Positions 34,543 to 43,504 of a stretch of 64,000 nucleotides of DNA are shown piece after piece. This stretch comes from Lachnospiraceae bacterium (GTDB taxonomy: Bacteria > Bacillota > Clostridia > Lachnospirales > Lachnospiraceae): NCBI GenBank assembly GCA_024690605.1, contig JAILOV010000034.1, positions 1 to 64,000 on the forward strand, in the 5' to 3' direction. The translations under genes and the position numbers were made by a program. Numbering within the stretch: position 1 is the first letter of the stretch; every line of letters begins with the position of its first letter. Below the pieces are notes generated by a model. The model was not told the DNA's origin, did not search any database, and worked only from the letters and a program-made list of their open reading frames with translations.

Positions 34543-36105
34543 TTATTGATCTATGAGAAAAATGTCTGCGGTAGCGATGTCGTGCCGGATCTTCCTGTAA
34601 CGTCCGATCCCCAGCGGGATGAGGAACAGGGCAAGGATGACGACAACGATCCACACGATGTGCTCCTCCACCCATTCCTTGCGGTACTGCTTAAAGGCCT
34701 TGGAATAGTTCTCATCGTCATACTTGATCTCGAAATAGTCCATGGCTTCCCGGTAGCGCTCCTGACGCAGAAGCGAGCGGCCGATCCCGATATAGGCCAG
34801 ATCATAGTTGCCGTTGAGCCGCATGACCTCCTCCCAGGTTGCCCCGGAGGCACTGTAGTCGCCATGGTCGAATTCCTCGATCGCGCGGAACACGAGCTGG
34901 CCGAATTCCGTGAGAGAGAAGGCAGTCAGTGTCGCGGTCTGCTGATCGAGGATGAAGAGATCGGTCCCGATATGGTCGATGCCGATCGCCCAGTTGAAGT
35001 AGCCGTCTTCGTTGCCGTTGCCGCCGAAGGCAAACATCAGGCGTCCCTGGTCGTCATAGCCGAACGCTCTGCCGCGGTTCCGGTCGAGGCAGACATAGGT
35101 GTCGTTGTCAAAGACGGTCACATCGGAGAAGAGCGAAGGTCCCTGATGTCCGCCGCCGTCACCCATGTAGAGATCGCCGTAGTTGTCGTAGTCTCCGTTC
35201 CGGACAAGGATATCGTTGCCGATGAGATTAAGCTTGCGGACCGCGGTGACCTGACCGTTTTCCAGATCCTCCTCTTTGACATTGCCTGTCACGGCGTAGA
35301 TGAACCCCTCATAGTCCATGTAAAGATTGTCATACTCTGTCGGCACAAAGGAATTCATCCGGGCGAGCTGTTCCTGGGAGGCCACCTTTTTCCAGAGATA
35401 GTCCCACAGGTTATAGGTCGCGGGCAGGGCGCCGACAAAGCCGGAAAAACTGCCGTCCGCCTCGTATTTGCACAGGCCCTTGTTGATGCCGCGGGCGACG
35501 CAGTAGACGCGTTCCGCGGTATCGACCGCGATCTTGTAGGGCTGGAACACGATGCCCTGATCCAGAGCGGAATCATCGGGTTTCCCGTACTCCATGATAT
35601 AGTCGAGATCGGCGGTGAGTTTCAGCACGCGCGCATTGCCCTGGTCCGCGATAAAGACATTGCCCGCATCGGATATCGCGATATCCGTTGGCTCCACAAA
35701 GGTATTCACGCCGTTCCCGCCCCGGAAGGAACTGATGATCCGCGTCACGGACAGCTGCTTCGTCTCATCCCGCACAAGCTCGATGATCCGGTTGTTGCCG
35801 GTGTCGCAGATATAGAGGTTATCCCCGTGGGCATAGAGTCCCTGCGGATTTTTCATCTTCAGATCGAGGGCCAGATCCGCAGAAGTGTAACTGGCGGTCA
35901 CGGCGAACACATCGGGAGAATCCTGAACATCCTCCCAGTAATCATAGCGGTAGGTGTAACCGTGTTCGTGCATCGCGGCGTGACTTGTCGTGCCGGATAC
36001 CGTTATGAGGGAAAGGGACAGGATCAGACCTGCGGTCGCGAGAGCCGTCCCTCTCACCGCTTTTGCCCTTCTTTTTTGTGTCTGTTGCAACGCGAGAAAC
36101 TTCAT
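34543..36105 (-). CDS. Exported NHL-repeat propeller protein with C-terminal membrane anchor
   Basis: About 520 aa. N-terminal signal sequence (GTALATAGLILSLSLITVSGTTSHAA), then NHL-type repeats including MKNPQGLYAHGDNLYICDTGNNRIIEL, VEPTDIAISDAGNVFIADQGNARVLKL and FQPYKIAVDTAERVYCVAR, predicted to form a six-bladed propeller. A TPR-like helical pair near 440-485 (GIGRSLLRQERYREAMDYFEIKY) leads to a membrane segment about 490-507. ATG 36105 is preferred over 36111 because GAGGGA then lies 6 nt away. Likely a surface scaffold for glycan or protein contacts; no catalysis inferred. Confidence 0.85.
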   Translation of the reverse strand: MKFLALQQTQKRRAKAVRGTALATAGLILSLSLITVSGTTSHAAMHEHGYTYRYDYWEDVQDSPDVFAVTASYTSADLALDLKMKNPQGLYAHGDNLYICDTGNNRIIELVRDETKQLSVTRIISSFRGGNGVNTFVEPTDIAISDAGNVFIADQGNARVLKLTADLDYIMEYGKPDDSALDQGIVFQPYKIAVDTAERVYCVARGINKGLCKYEADGSFSGFVGALPATYNLWDYLWKKVASQEQLARMNSFVPTEYDNLYMDYEGFIYAVTGNVKEEDLENGQVTAVRKLNLIGNDILVRNGDYDNYGDLYMGDGGGHQGPSLFSDVTVFDNDTYVCLDRNRGRAFGYDDQGRLMFAFGGNGNEDGYFNWAIGIDHIGTDLFILDQQTATLTAFSLTEFGQLVFRAIEEFDHGDYSASGATWEEVMRLNGNYDLAYIGIGRSLLRQERYREAMDYFEIKYDDENYSKAFKQYRKEWVEEHIVWIVVVILALFLIPLGIGRYRKIRHDIATADIFLIDQ

Positions 36106-36115
36106 ATACATTCCC

Positions 36116-37018
36116 TCAGTCCTTCAGACCGGAGCTGGCCATGGTCTCGAGGATCTGGCTCTCCGAGAAGACGAAGATCAGGATCGGGACGACCATGACG
36201 ACCACCAGCACTGCCGCGCCCTGACCGGTGCGGGCAATGCCGCCGGCCTGGATCTGCTGCAGCGCATAGACCAGCGTCTTGCGCTCCTCGGAGTAGATAT
36301 AGGTCGATGCCTTGTTGTTCCACAGCGCCTGCACCGAGAAGATGATGAGCGTCATCCACGCGGGCTTGACGTTGGGCATGACGATCTGGTAGAAGACGCG
36401 CCATTCATTGGCACCGTCGATCTTCGCAGCCTCGATCAGCGAGGTCGGCAGTCCCTCCATGAACTGTTTCATGAGGAAGAGTCCCATCGGAGAAGCAAAG
36501 GCCGGAATGATGATCGACCAGTAGGTGTCGATCCAGCCGAGTTTGTTGAGGATCAGATAGTTCGGGATCTGTGTGACATAGCCGGTGAACATCATGGCGA
36601 CCGTGACCAGTTTAAAGAAGGCCGCATTGCCGGGAAACTCGTATTTTGCCAGCACAAAGGCGCCCATGGAGGCGATGATCAGATGGCCAAAGGTGCCGAC
36701 AAAGGTGATGAACACCGTGTTGAACAGGTAGCGCGAAAACGTCACCCAGCTCTTCCCCATCGTCACGAACAGATCGGAGAAGTTGTCCAGTGTCGGATGC
36801 TGCGCAAAAATGCGCGGCGGGAACTTGAACAGCTCATCCAGAGGCTTTAAGGCGCTCGAAACCGCATAGATGATCGGGAATGCCATAATGAACGCTACGA
36901 TCACCAGGAAGAGATAGAGGAAGAAATCGCCCGCGATGGAGCGGTTGGGCTTTCTCTTCTTGATGAGCGGCTTCTTATAAGGCTTTTCTTCGACCTGTTT
37001 TTTCTGCTTTTTTGCCAT
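36116..37018 (-). CDS. Carbohydrate ABC permease, MalG type (first pair)
   Basis: 300 aa. A lysine-rich cytoplasmic start, six membrane segments, and EAA loop LIEAAKIDGANEWRVFYQIVMPNVKP. Ends SQILETMASSGLKD, the usual MalG-type tail. It precedes the NHL gene by about 10 bp and follows its MalF-type partner by 64 bp; that gap shows no hairpin or promoter. Confidence 0.94.
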   Translation of the reverse strand: MAKKQKKQVEEKPYKKPLIKKRKPNRSIAGDFFLYLFLVIVAFIMAFPIIYAVSSALKPLDELFKFPPRIFAQHPTLDNFSDLFVTMGKSWVTFSRYLFNTVFITFVGTFGHLIIASMGAFVLAKYEFPGNAAFFKLVTVAMMFTGYVTQIPNYLILNKLGWIDTYWSIIIPAFASPMGLFLMKQFMEGLPTSLIEAAKIDGANEWRVFYQIVMPNVKPAWMTLIIFSVQALWNNKASTYIYSEERKTLVYALQQIQAGGIARTGQGAAVLVVVMVVPILIFVFSESQILETMASSGLKD

Positions 37019-37082
37019 TTCGGATCTTGTTCTCCTTACCGTTCGCTTCTGGCCGGATGATCTTTTCCCGTTAGCACCGCGA

Positions 37083-38036
37083 TCAGGTGCCCACTCTCCT
37101 GAGCAGGCTCTGGATCGCCTTGTTGCACAGGATCATGATGAGGAACAGGATCGTTGCGATCGCGCAGGCGTATCCCATCTCGAATCTCGAAAAACCGTAG
37201 TCGAACAGGTGGGTGACAATGGTTCGCGCGGCATAGTCCGTGGAAGGGTAGCCGCAGAGCGCCATGGTGACATCGCAGACACCGAAGGCCTGCGTGATCG
37301 ACATGACCGCACCGAACATCAGCATCGGCTTCATGTTGGGAAGCGTGATATACCATAGCTCCTGCCAGCGGTTCTTGACACCGTCCATGTAACCGGCCTC
37401 AAACTGGCTGCGGTCAACACCCTGCAGACCGGCGACAAAGGAGAGGAAACCGGTTCCCAGACTCATCCACAGGATGACCAGCATACAGATCGGCAGCATA
37501 TAGTCCGGATTGATGAGCCACAGGATCGGCTTGTCGATCAGGCCGATGTTCATAAGGAACGCGTTGACATAGCCGTAGGCATCACCGCGGAAGAACACGG
37601 AGAAGATGACATAGCAGTTGCCGGCGATGGACGGCGCGTAGAAGACGATGACCGCCACGGATCGCACCCAGCGCGGCAGTTCGTTGATGAGCCACGCGAA
37701 GAGGAACGAAAGGATGTAACCCAGCGGTCCCGTGATGATCGCGATCATAAAGGTGTTCTTGATGCCGATCAGGAAGATGTCATCCTCCAGGATGAGACTG
37801 ATGTAGTTGGAGAGCCCGATAAAGCGCGGGGGTTCCAGGATGTTGTAATAGGTGAAGCTGTAGTAGATCGACGCCACCACCGGAAAAACATAGAACATCG
37901 TGAACAGGATCGCGTAGGGTGCGAGGAAGAGGTAGCACATTTTCCGTGCCTTCGCCTTTTTCCATGCGACACCCGCTTCATGCCTGCGCAGCGTGACATA
38001 TTTCCGGAACATGTTCATGTTTTCGGTTTTTTCCAT
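37083..38036 (-). CDS. Carbohydrate ABC permease, MalF type (first pair)
   Basis: 317 aa, six membrane segments after a basic N terminus (RRHEAGVAWKKAKARKMCYLF). EAA-like loop FEAGYMDGVKNRWQELWYITLPNMKP has Gly where EAA loops usually have the second Ala, a mild divergence. It is 28 bp downstream of the large binding protein gene and completes the first importer with it and the MalG-type gene. Confidence 0.93.
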   Translation of the reverse strand: MEKTENMNMFRKYVTLRRHEAGVAWKKAKARKMCYLFLAPYAILFTMFYVFPVVASIYYSFTYYNILEPPRFIGLSNYISLILEDDIFLIGIKNTFMIAIITGPLGYILSFLFAWLINELPRWVRSVAVIVFYAPSIAGNCYVIFSVFFRGDAYGYVNAFLMNIGLIDKPILWLINPDYMLPICMLVILWMSLGTGFLSFVAGLQGVDRSQFEAGYMDGVKNRWQELWYITLPNMKPMLMFGAVMSITQAFGVCDVTMALCGYPSTDYAARTIVTHLFDYGFSRFEMGYACAIATILFLIMILCNKAIQSLLRRVGT

Positions 38037-38064
38037 CGATGGTTCCTCTGCTGAGAGCTTGTAC

Positions 38065-41022
38065 TTATTCCGTACTCATCCCGAATTCACGTCTCTTCTT
38101 TTCAATCTCCTCGTCGATCATGATCGAATAGTCGATGATCGTCTCGCGGGAGTCAACCTTTTCATTGATGACCTTACGGATGGCGTTGGAGATGTGCCGG
38201 CCGGTGAAGTAGCCGCCGGGCACTTCGCGGATGCCGCGGGTCTCGTCCCACTGTGCGTTCAGCACGGCGATGTCATCCATGGACCAGGAAAGATTGGAAA
38301 ACGCGTCGCGGTTGGCGGTGGCGTAACGGGCACTGGATCCGAGGAGCGCCTCGATCTCCCGTCCGAAACGGATCTGCGTATCCGGCTGCGCCCACCATTT
38401 CATGAATTCCCATGCGTTCTTCTTCAGCTGTTCATCCTCGGTCGTGCACATCATCGTCGCGCTGCCCGTGATGAAATCGGAGCGGTCGATGTAGGTCGAA
38501 CCGTCCGCGGCCGTGCGCTCCGTTCCGGGGATCACCGTGAAGTCCCAAAGTCCGCGGATCTCCGGTGCGGAGACCATCAGCGTGTTATAGGTCGAGTAGG
38601 CGGAAATACCGAGCGGCATCTCGCCGGAACGGAAGCGGCTTACGAAGTCATAGACCGTCGGGATGCCGTAGTCGTTGAAGTAGCGTACATAGTCGTCGAA
38701 GGCGCGGATCCCGGCCTCGTCGTTGACAACGGTTTTCGTGCCCGCCTCGTTGTACATGTCGCCGCCATACTGGAACAGGAGCGAGAAATACAGGGACAGA
38801 TCCGGGATGTTGCTCATGATCTGCGTGGAAGCGGTCGCCGCACTGGAGGAACCCGCCGCGGTCGGGATGCCGACGGACAGGTTGTTCCCCTGGATCGTCG
38901 GAAATTCCTCGATGAGTTCCTGCCAGGTCTGCGGGATGGGGAGTCCCAGCTCCTCCATGACATCCTTGCGATAGAACATGACGTTAAAGGTCTGCGTCTC
39001 CGGAATGCCGTAGATGTGCTCATCCAGACGATACTGCTCATAAGAGCTTTCGGAGTAGTGCGAGAGCACCTCTTTCCAATCGTCAAACTGCGTGATGTCT
39101 TCCGCCGCGTTGCGCAGCGCGTAGTTGACCGGCTGATCGGCGCCGATGGAAAGCACGACATTGGGACCGCGGCCCGCCATGACGGCATTGAGCACCGCGG
39201 AGGGATCGACGATCTCAACATTGACCTTGACGCCGGTGTTCGGAACAAAGGTGTCGTCGACCATGGTCTTTAAGATCGTGCCCTGGTCGCGGCCGGTCAG
39301 CACCCAGACCTTGACGAGCTTTTCGTCACTGTCGTCTTCGTAGACATCGCCGACCGAGTTGTAGTCGACCACAAAGGAAGCCACAAAGCTCCGCGCCTCG
39401 TGCGCGAGTTTCATGAAGGGATTTGCCTTGCGCTTGGCCGGCTGCACATCCGTGCCGGTGACAACCAGATAATCAACATCCAGCTTGGTGTCGCTCATGT
39501 TCAGCGACGCCGTGCCGAGCGCGGTGATGTTGTCCTTGAAGGTGACGAACTCGGTGGTGATATTCTGGGGCTTTCTGCAGAAGCGCTCCAGCTGCTGGGC
39601 GACGGTCTGCGCCGTGGCGATGTTGTCGGCTTTCTGGCCGCTGTAGAGCGTCATCTCATCGACGATCTTATACAGGCGCTTGGATTCGAGATCCATGGCT
39701 TTCATGATCTCCGGGTAGGTCGTGTTGATCCGGTAATCGCGGTACTGATCGGGTGTCGCGCCGGTATAGACGAGGATCTTGCGATAGATCTGGTTCAGGC
39801 GGAAGGTGGAATCCTCCAGTTCGGAGAGGATCGGCCCCACGCCGCCGAGCGTCGCTTCCAGACGGATGGTGTGTGTTCCCGCTGTCAGATAGAAATTGTA
39901 GGGCGTTCCGCTTTCGTCGGCGAGATCCTTGTATTCCCAGTCATTCTTGTAGGCAAAGGAGACATTCTCCAGTTCCTTAAACGGCATTTCGCCGTCGATG
40001 AGAACTTTTCTGGTGGAGACGCTGCCGCGGGAATAGTTCTGCCGCCCCTTGATCGTGATGTTGTAGAAGCCGTCCGCGGGGACCTCGAATTCCCACTCGA
40101 TCCACTGTCCGCAGTGACGCCAGGTCTCTCCGCCGACATAGTTGAGGATCGTTTTGGTGACGCTGTTGGGGACCGTGGTGGGACTGGAGCGGTCATATTT
40201 GGCATAAAGGGAGGATTCCGAACGTCGTGAGGATTTCTCGCCCTGAATGATCGAAGAGAAACGGAGATCAGCGGCGCCGTCCGCTGTCGGCTGTGCGGAG
40301 AGGTAGTCCGTGTATGCCGGCGGATCCGAGACGCCTTCCAGCGAGAGCGAGGCCAGCACCATCGGCTCGTTTTCGGCATAGAGAGAAAGGGTGTTGCTTC
40401 CTTTTTCGAAATAGAACAGGTAGGGATCCACGGTATAGCCCATATCATCCCGAAAATAAGCATCCTGCCAGTCAAAAAGCTCGATCTGGGAAGGTCGGAT
40501 CTCGTTGCCGCGGTTGTCGGTGCGGACAGGACCGCCGTCCTGCCAGATCCGGGAGAAGGAGATGTTCCTCGCGCGCTCGAAGGGGATCTCGCCGTTTACG
40601 GAAACGGAACGCTCCGCAGCGACACCTCGGGATTCGGGGAGCAGATATTCCGTGTGAAGACGGTACAGACCGGCATTGGGGACATCAACGGTCCAGGTCA
40701 CGGTGGAACCGGTCTCCGTGAAGAGTGCATGGGACACACCTTCATAATCATCGACCGGATGTACATCGCCCTCGGCCGTGAAACGATCGAGCTCCACCGA
40801 TATCACATCCGAAGAGCCGGCGACGGGATCGGCGGCGTGATCGTTGAGATATCCCGCGTAAGTTCCGGCGCGCTCCATGCCGCTCACATCCTTTGTCAGA
40901 TCGACGCCGGCGTATTTGTTTTCAAAGGTTTCCACCCGCCGCATGGAAAGAAGAACGCACAGAAGGACAAAGGCGGCGATGACGATAAGGACCAGGATGA
41001 TCTTTTTGGATGTCTTCTGCAT
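38065..41022 (-). CDS. Membrane-anchored substrate-binding protein with CBM-like N-terminal modules
   Basis: 985 aa, about twice a normal binding protein. A signal-anchor helix (about 7-26, no lipobox) is followed by two carbohydrate-binding-module-like beta domains, roughly 70-230 (TVTWTVDVPNAGLYRLHTEYL) and 280-400 (WIEWEFEVPADGFYNITIKGRQ, AGTHTIRLEATLGG), a helical linker, and a C-terminal solute-binding domain from about 560 (EQYRLDEHIYGIPETQTFNVMFYRKDVMEELGLPIPQTWQELIE, EQLKKNAWEFMKWWAQPDTQIRFG). First gene of the locus. ATG 41022 (10 nt from GGAGG) is favoured; 41031 is almost on top of the RBS. Confidence 0.88.
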   Translation of the reverse strand: MQKTSKKIILVLIVIAAFVLLCVLLSMRRVETFENKYAGVDLTKDVSGMERAGTYAGYLNDHAADPVAGSSDVISVELDRFTAEGDVHPVDDYEGVSHALFTETGSTVTWTVDVPNAGLYRLHTEYLLPESRGVAAERSVSVNGEIPFERARNISFSRIWQDGGPVRTDNRGNEIRPSQIELFDWQDAYFRDDMGYTVDPYLFYFEKGSNTLSLYAENEPMVLASLSLEGVSDPPAYTDYLSAQPTADGAADLRFSSIIQGEKSSRRSESSLYAKYDRSSPTTVPNSVTKTILNYVGGETWRHCGQWIEWEFEVPADGFYNITIKGRQNYSRGSVSTRKVLIDGEMPFKELENVSFAYKNDWEYKDLADESGTPYNFYLTAGTHTIRLEATLGGVGPILSELEDSTFRLNQIYRKILVYTGATPDQYRDYRINTTYPEIMKAMDLESKRLYKIVDEMTLYSGQKADNIATAQTVAQQLERFCRKPQNITTEFVTFKDNITALGTASLNMSDTKLDVDYLVVTGTDVQPAKRKANPFMKLAHEARSFVASFVVDYNSVGDVYEDDSDEKLVKVWVLTGRDQGTILKTMVDDTFVPNTGVKVNVEIVDPSAVLNAVMAGRGPNVVLSIGADQPVNYALRNAAEDITQFDDWKEVLSHYSESSYEQYRLDEHIYGIPETQTFNVMFYRKDVMEELGLPIPQTWQELIEEFPTIQGNNLSVGIPTAAGSSSAATASTQIMSNIPDLSLYFSLLFQYGGDMYNEAGTKTVVNDEAGIRAFDDYVRYFNDYGIPTVYDFVSRFRSGEMPLGISAYSTYNTLMVSAPEIRGLWDFTVIPGTERTAADGSTYIDRSDFITGSATMMCTTEDEQLKKNAWEFMKWWAQPDTQIRFGREIEALLGSSARYATANRDAFSNLSWSMDDIAVLNAQWDETRGIREVPGGYFTGRHISNAIRKVINEKVDSRETIIDYSIMIDEEIEKKRREFGMSTE

Positions 41023-41057
41023 GCAGGGCATTCCTCCGTCGGTGACAGAACACGGAT

Positions 41058-41086
41058 AGTTTAGCAGATTAAAGTAAAAAGTGCAA
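41058..41086 (-). promoter_or_regulatory. Promoter of the carbohydrate-uptake locus
   Basis: Minus strand TTGCAC (41081-41086), 17 bp, TAAACT (41058-41063) with TGC before it. Start point expected near 41051. Confidence 0.8.
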
Positions 41087-41115
41087 GATGGTAAAACGAT
41101 TTACACACATTTCTT

Positions 41116-41132
41116 TTGTGCACATTGCACAA
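41116..41132. promoter_or_regulatory. Candidate operator TTGTGCA-CAT-TGCACAA between divergent promoters
   Basis: A 7-bp inverted repeat with a 3-bp centre, midway between the -35 elements of the uptake locus (41081-41086) and the esterase (41146-41151). It is about 73 and 57 bp from the predicted start points, positions used by activators. It contains the 10-mer ATTGCACAAT also found before msmK. Confidence 0.55.
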
Positions 41133-41145
41133 TGCGAACCGTCGG

Positions 41146-41174
41146 TTTACAAAACGTCGATGAATGCATACAAT
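41146..41174 (+). promoter_or_regulatory. Promoter of the esterase gene
   Basis: TTTACA (41146-41151), 17 bp, TACAAT (41169-41174). Divergent from the uptake-locus promoter; the two share the central palindrome. Confidence 0.7.
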
Positions 41175-41217
41175 TCAGGTGATGCCACAATATCTGATCT
41201 GCAGGGAGGGCGGGATC

Positions 41218-42093
41218 ATGATCTATCAGGAATACGAAGTAACGACGGATGAGCGGCGCGGACAGAGCGCCCGCGTTTTTTTCTATATTCAGGCGTATAC
41301 GGAGAGCATCGCCGTGGACAAAAGGCCGCTGGTGCTGATCTGTCCCGGCGGCGCCTATGCCTACACAAGCGACCGGGAAGCGGAACCCATCGCACTGGCA
41401 TTCCTCGCCCAGGGATTTCATGCCGCCGTGCTGCGCTATGACTGCGCGGACTACGATGAGAGCGCGGAGGAGACAGCGGGTGATGCTTATGAAGTGGAGC
41501 CCGCGGCGCGCATCGGGGTGGCCCGGGCGGTGGCACTTGTCTATCAGCACGCGGAGGAATGGCATGTGGACACATCGAAGATCGTCCTGTGGGGGGCTTC
41601 GGCCGGAGGACATCTTGCCGCGCACTATGCCTGCACCTGGTATGACGAAATGCCGGCGCTGACCGGTCTTTCCCGGGAGTCACTGCGGATCGGCGGTCTG
41701 ATGCTCGCCTATCCGGTCATTACTTCCGGTGAAAAGACGCACCGGGATTCCATAAAAAATCTGCTGCGGGAAAAGCGAAACGATCCGGAGGAACGGAAAC
41801 GTGTATCATTGGAAAACCGCGTGAACGGACATGTGCCGCCGACTTTTCTCTGGCACACCTGGACGGACGGGAGCGTGCCGGTGGAGAACAGTCTGCTGTT
41901 CGCACAGGCGCTTAAGGAACATGATGTTCAAACGGAGCTGCACATCTTTCCTGCCGGCGGTCACGGCCTCTCTCTCGCAGACGAGCGGACCGTCAGCAGT
42001 TTCAGTCTGGAGATCGAGCCCTGCTGTCAGATCTGGATCGATCTGGCCTGTGCGTGGCTGAAACGGCTTGCCGGAAAGGCTGAGGCACGGTAG
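41218..42093 (+). CDS. Alpha/beta hydrolase, BD-FAE/acetyl-xylan-esterase-like
   Basis: 291 aa, no signal peptide, so cytoplasmic. Seen: oxyanion motif VLICPGGAYAYTSDREAEPIALAF, nucleophile WGASAGGHLAAHYA (Ser128), acid candidate in HTWTDGSVPVENSLLFA, and His in FPAGGHGLSL. This pattern matches the small carbohydrate esterases that deacetylate or deferuloylate imported oligosaccharides. ATG 41218 follows GGGAGGG; the track's 41164 start overlaps the promoter. Divergence from the uptake locus with a shared palindrome suggests it acts on that locus's imported glycan. Its end is 13 bp from the convergent dacA. Confidence 0.85.
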   Translation: MIYQEYEVTTDERRGQSARVFFYIQAYTESIAVDKRPLVLICPGGAYAYTSDREAEPIALAFLAQGFHAAVLRYDCADYDESAEETAGDAYEVEPAARIGVARAVALVYQHAEEWHVDTSKIVLWGASAGGHLAAHYACTWYDEMPALTGLSRESLRIGGLMLAYPVITSGEKTHRDSIKNLLREKRNDPEERKRVSLENRVNGHVPPTFLWHTWTDGSVPVENSLLFAQALKEHDVQTELHIFPAGGHGLSLADERTVSSFSLEIEPCCQIWIDLACAWLKRLAGKAEAR

Positions 42094-42106
42094 CGGCACC
42101 GAAGGT

Positions 42107-43504
42107 CTATCCGCCGAGGTGCAGGCCTTCTTTGCTCCGCTTCTTTCTTTCTCTGCGGTAGCGCCTGCGCTCCGCGAGCGTCAGACCGCCGAAATGCCAC
42201 GAACGGACGAAGGATACAAGGAAAGCGATCAGACAAAAAGTGCCCGCGACGCCGTAGACACGGGGGATGATCTCAAACAGGCGCAGCGTGACCGTTTTCG
42301 GATAGGCGCTCTGCGACAGAGATGTCTGAGGGTCTTCCCGTTCGATCACGGCACTGCCGAGCGGCACATCATGCCAGGAATAGTCGATCCGGGCAAAACC
42401 GTCACTGCCATAGGAGATGACAGTCTCGGTGTCCTCGATGGCGATCCCTCCGGGAAGCAGAACGGATCCTTTTCCGAAGGACAGGACGGATGCGGCGCTG
42501 CCGAAAATATCAAACGGGGAGGACGCAAACGCCGGATCGGTCGGCAGGAAGCGGGTCTCCTCCGCGGCTGCTTCGGCGAGCCGGAAATTGTTGAAGCCGT
42601 AATCGAAGAGTGCGGCCGTATCGGTGAACTGTGCGGGACTCTCTTCTTTGAGCACGACACAGATGAGCTTCATGCCGTTTCTCTCCGCACAGGTTACGAG
42701 CGTCTCTCTGGCCAGATCGGTATACCCGGTCTTGCCGCCGATGATCCCCTCGCAGGGGAGTTCCCCGTTGACCAGCTTGTGCTTGTTGCGTATGACGAAA
42801 TCATCCTTCTGCTTTTCCGTCGCGGAAAAATGAAAGGAGGGTGTACCCGAGATGCGGGAAAGCAGCGGGTTTTTAAAAAACGCACGCGCGATCATCGCCA
42901 GATCATGCGCACTGGTGACGTGCGTTTCGTCCGGCAGGCCGTTCGTGTTGGCGAAATGGGACTCCGTGCAGCCAAGCTCTGTCGCACGCGCATTCATCAT
43001 GTCCACGAAGCCGTCGATGCTGCCGCCGATATGTTCGCCGACGGCGTTGGAGACCTCGTTGGCGCTGCCCACGAGAATACCGAAAAGCGCCTGTTCCAGT
43101 GTCAGTGACTCCCCGGGGTCGATACCGATGTTGGAACTTCCGGGAGGAAGAGAGAAAACGGCATTCTGGGAAAAGGTGATCTCATCCGAAAGCTTTCCGT
43201 TCTCCACCGCCAGAAGGCAGGTCAGGATCTTGGTCGTGCTTGCGGGAAAGAGCTGTTCGTGTATGTTTTTGGCATAGAGGATCGTGCCGTTCTCCGCCTC
43301 CATCAGGATCGCGGCTTCGGCGGTGATCGCAGGGCCCGTCGGCCACCCCGGCGTGTCATTGGACTCGATGTGCAGAAAGCGGCGCGCATTGGCTTGCTCG
43401 GCGAGCGAATCCGAAACCTCGGCCGCACGGACAGGCTGCGTGCAGAACAGCACGGTGGATGTTAAGAGACCGAAAAATCTAAAAATCGACACAAATTTCC
43501 TCAT
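42107..43504 (-). CDS. dacA: D-alanyl-D-alanine carboxypeptidase (PBP5/DacF family)
   Basis: Trims the terminal D-Ala from peptidoglycan pentapeptides outside the membrane. 465 aa: signal peptide ending near PVRAAE, SxxK motif STTK (89-92), SxN as SAN (147-149), KTG (258-260), PBP5-type C domain, then an unusual C-terminal true membrane segment (about 418-440) and basic tail RRRYRRERKKRSKEG instead of the amphipathic helix typical of PBP5. No Shine-Dalgarno precedes the ATG and a TGATAAACT extended -10 ends 7 nt before it, so the mRNA may be leaderless. Confidence 0.93.
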   Translation of the reverse strand: MRKFVSIFRFFGLLTSTVLFCTQPVRAAEVSDSLAEQANARRFLHIESNDTPGWPTGPAITAEAAILMEAENGTILYAKNIHEQLFPASTTKILTCLLAVENGKLSDEITFSQNAVFSLPPGSSNIGIDPGESLTLEQALFGILVGSANEVSNAVGEHIGGSIDGFVDMMNARATELGCTESHFANTNGLPDETHVTSAHDLAMIARAFFKNPLLSRISGTPSFHFSATEKQKDDFVIRNKHKLVNGELPCEGIIGGKTGYTDLARETLVTCAERNGMKLICVVLKEESPAQFTDTAALFDYGFNNFRLAEAAAEETRFLPTDPAFASSPFDIFGSAASVLSFGKGSVLLPGGIAIEDTETVISYGSDGFARIDYSWHDVPLGSAVIEREDPQTSLSQSAYPKTVTLRLFEIIPRVYGVAGTFCLIAFLVSFVRSWHFGGLTLAERRRYRRERKKRSKEGLHLGG

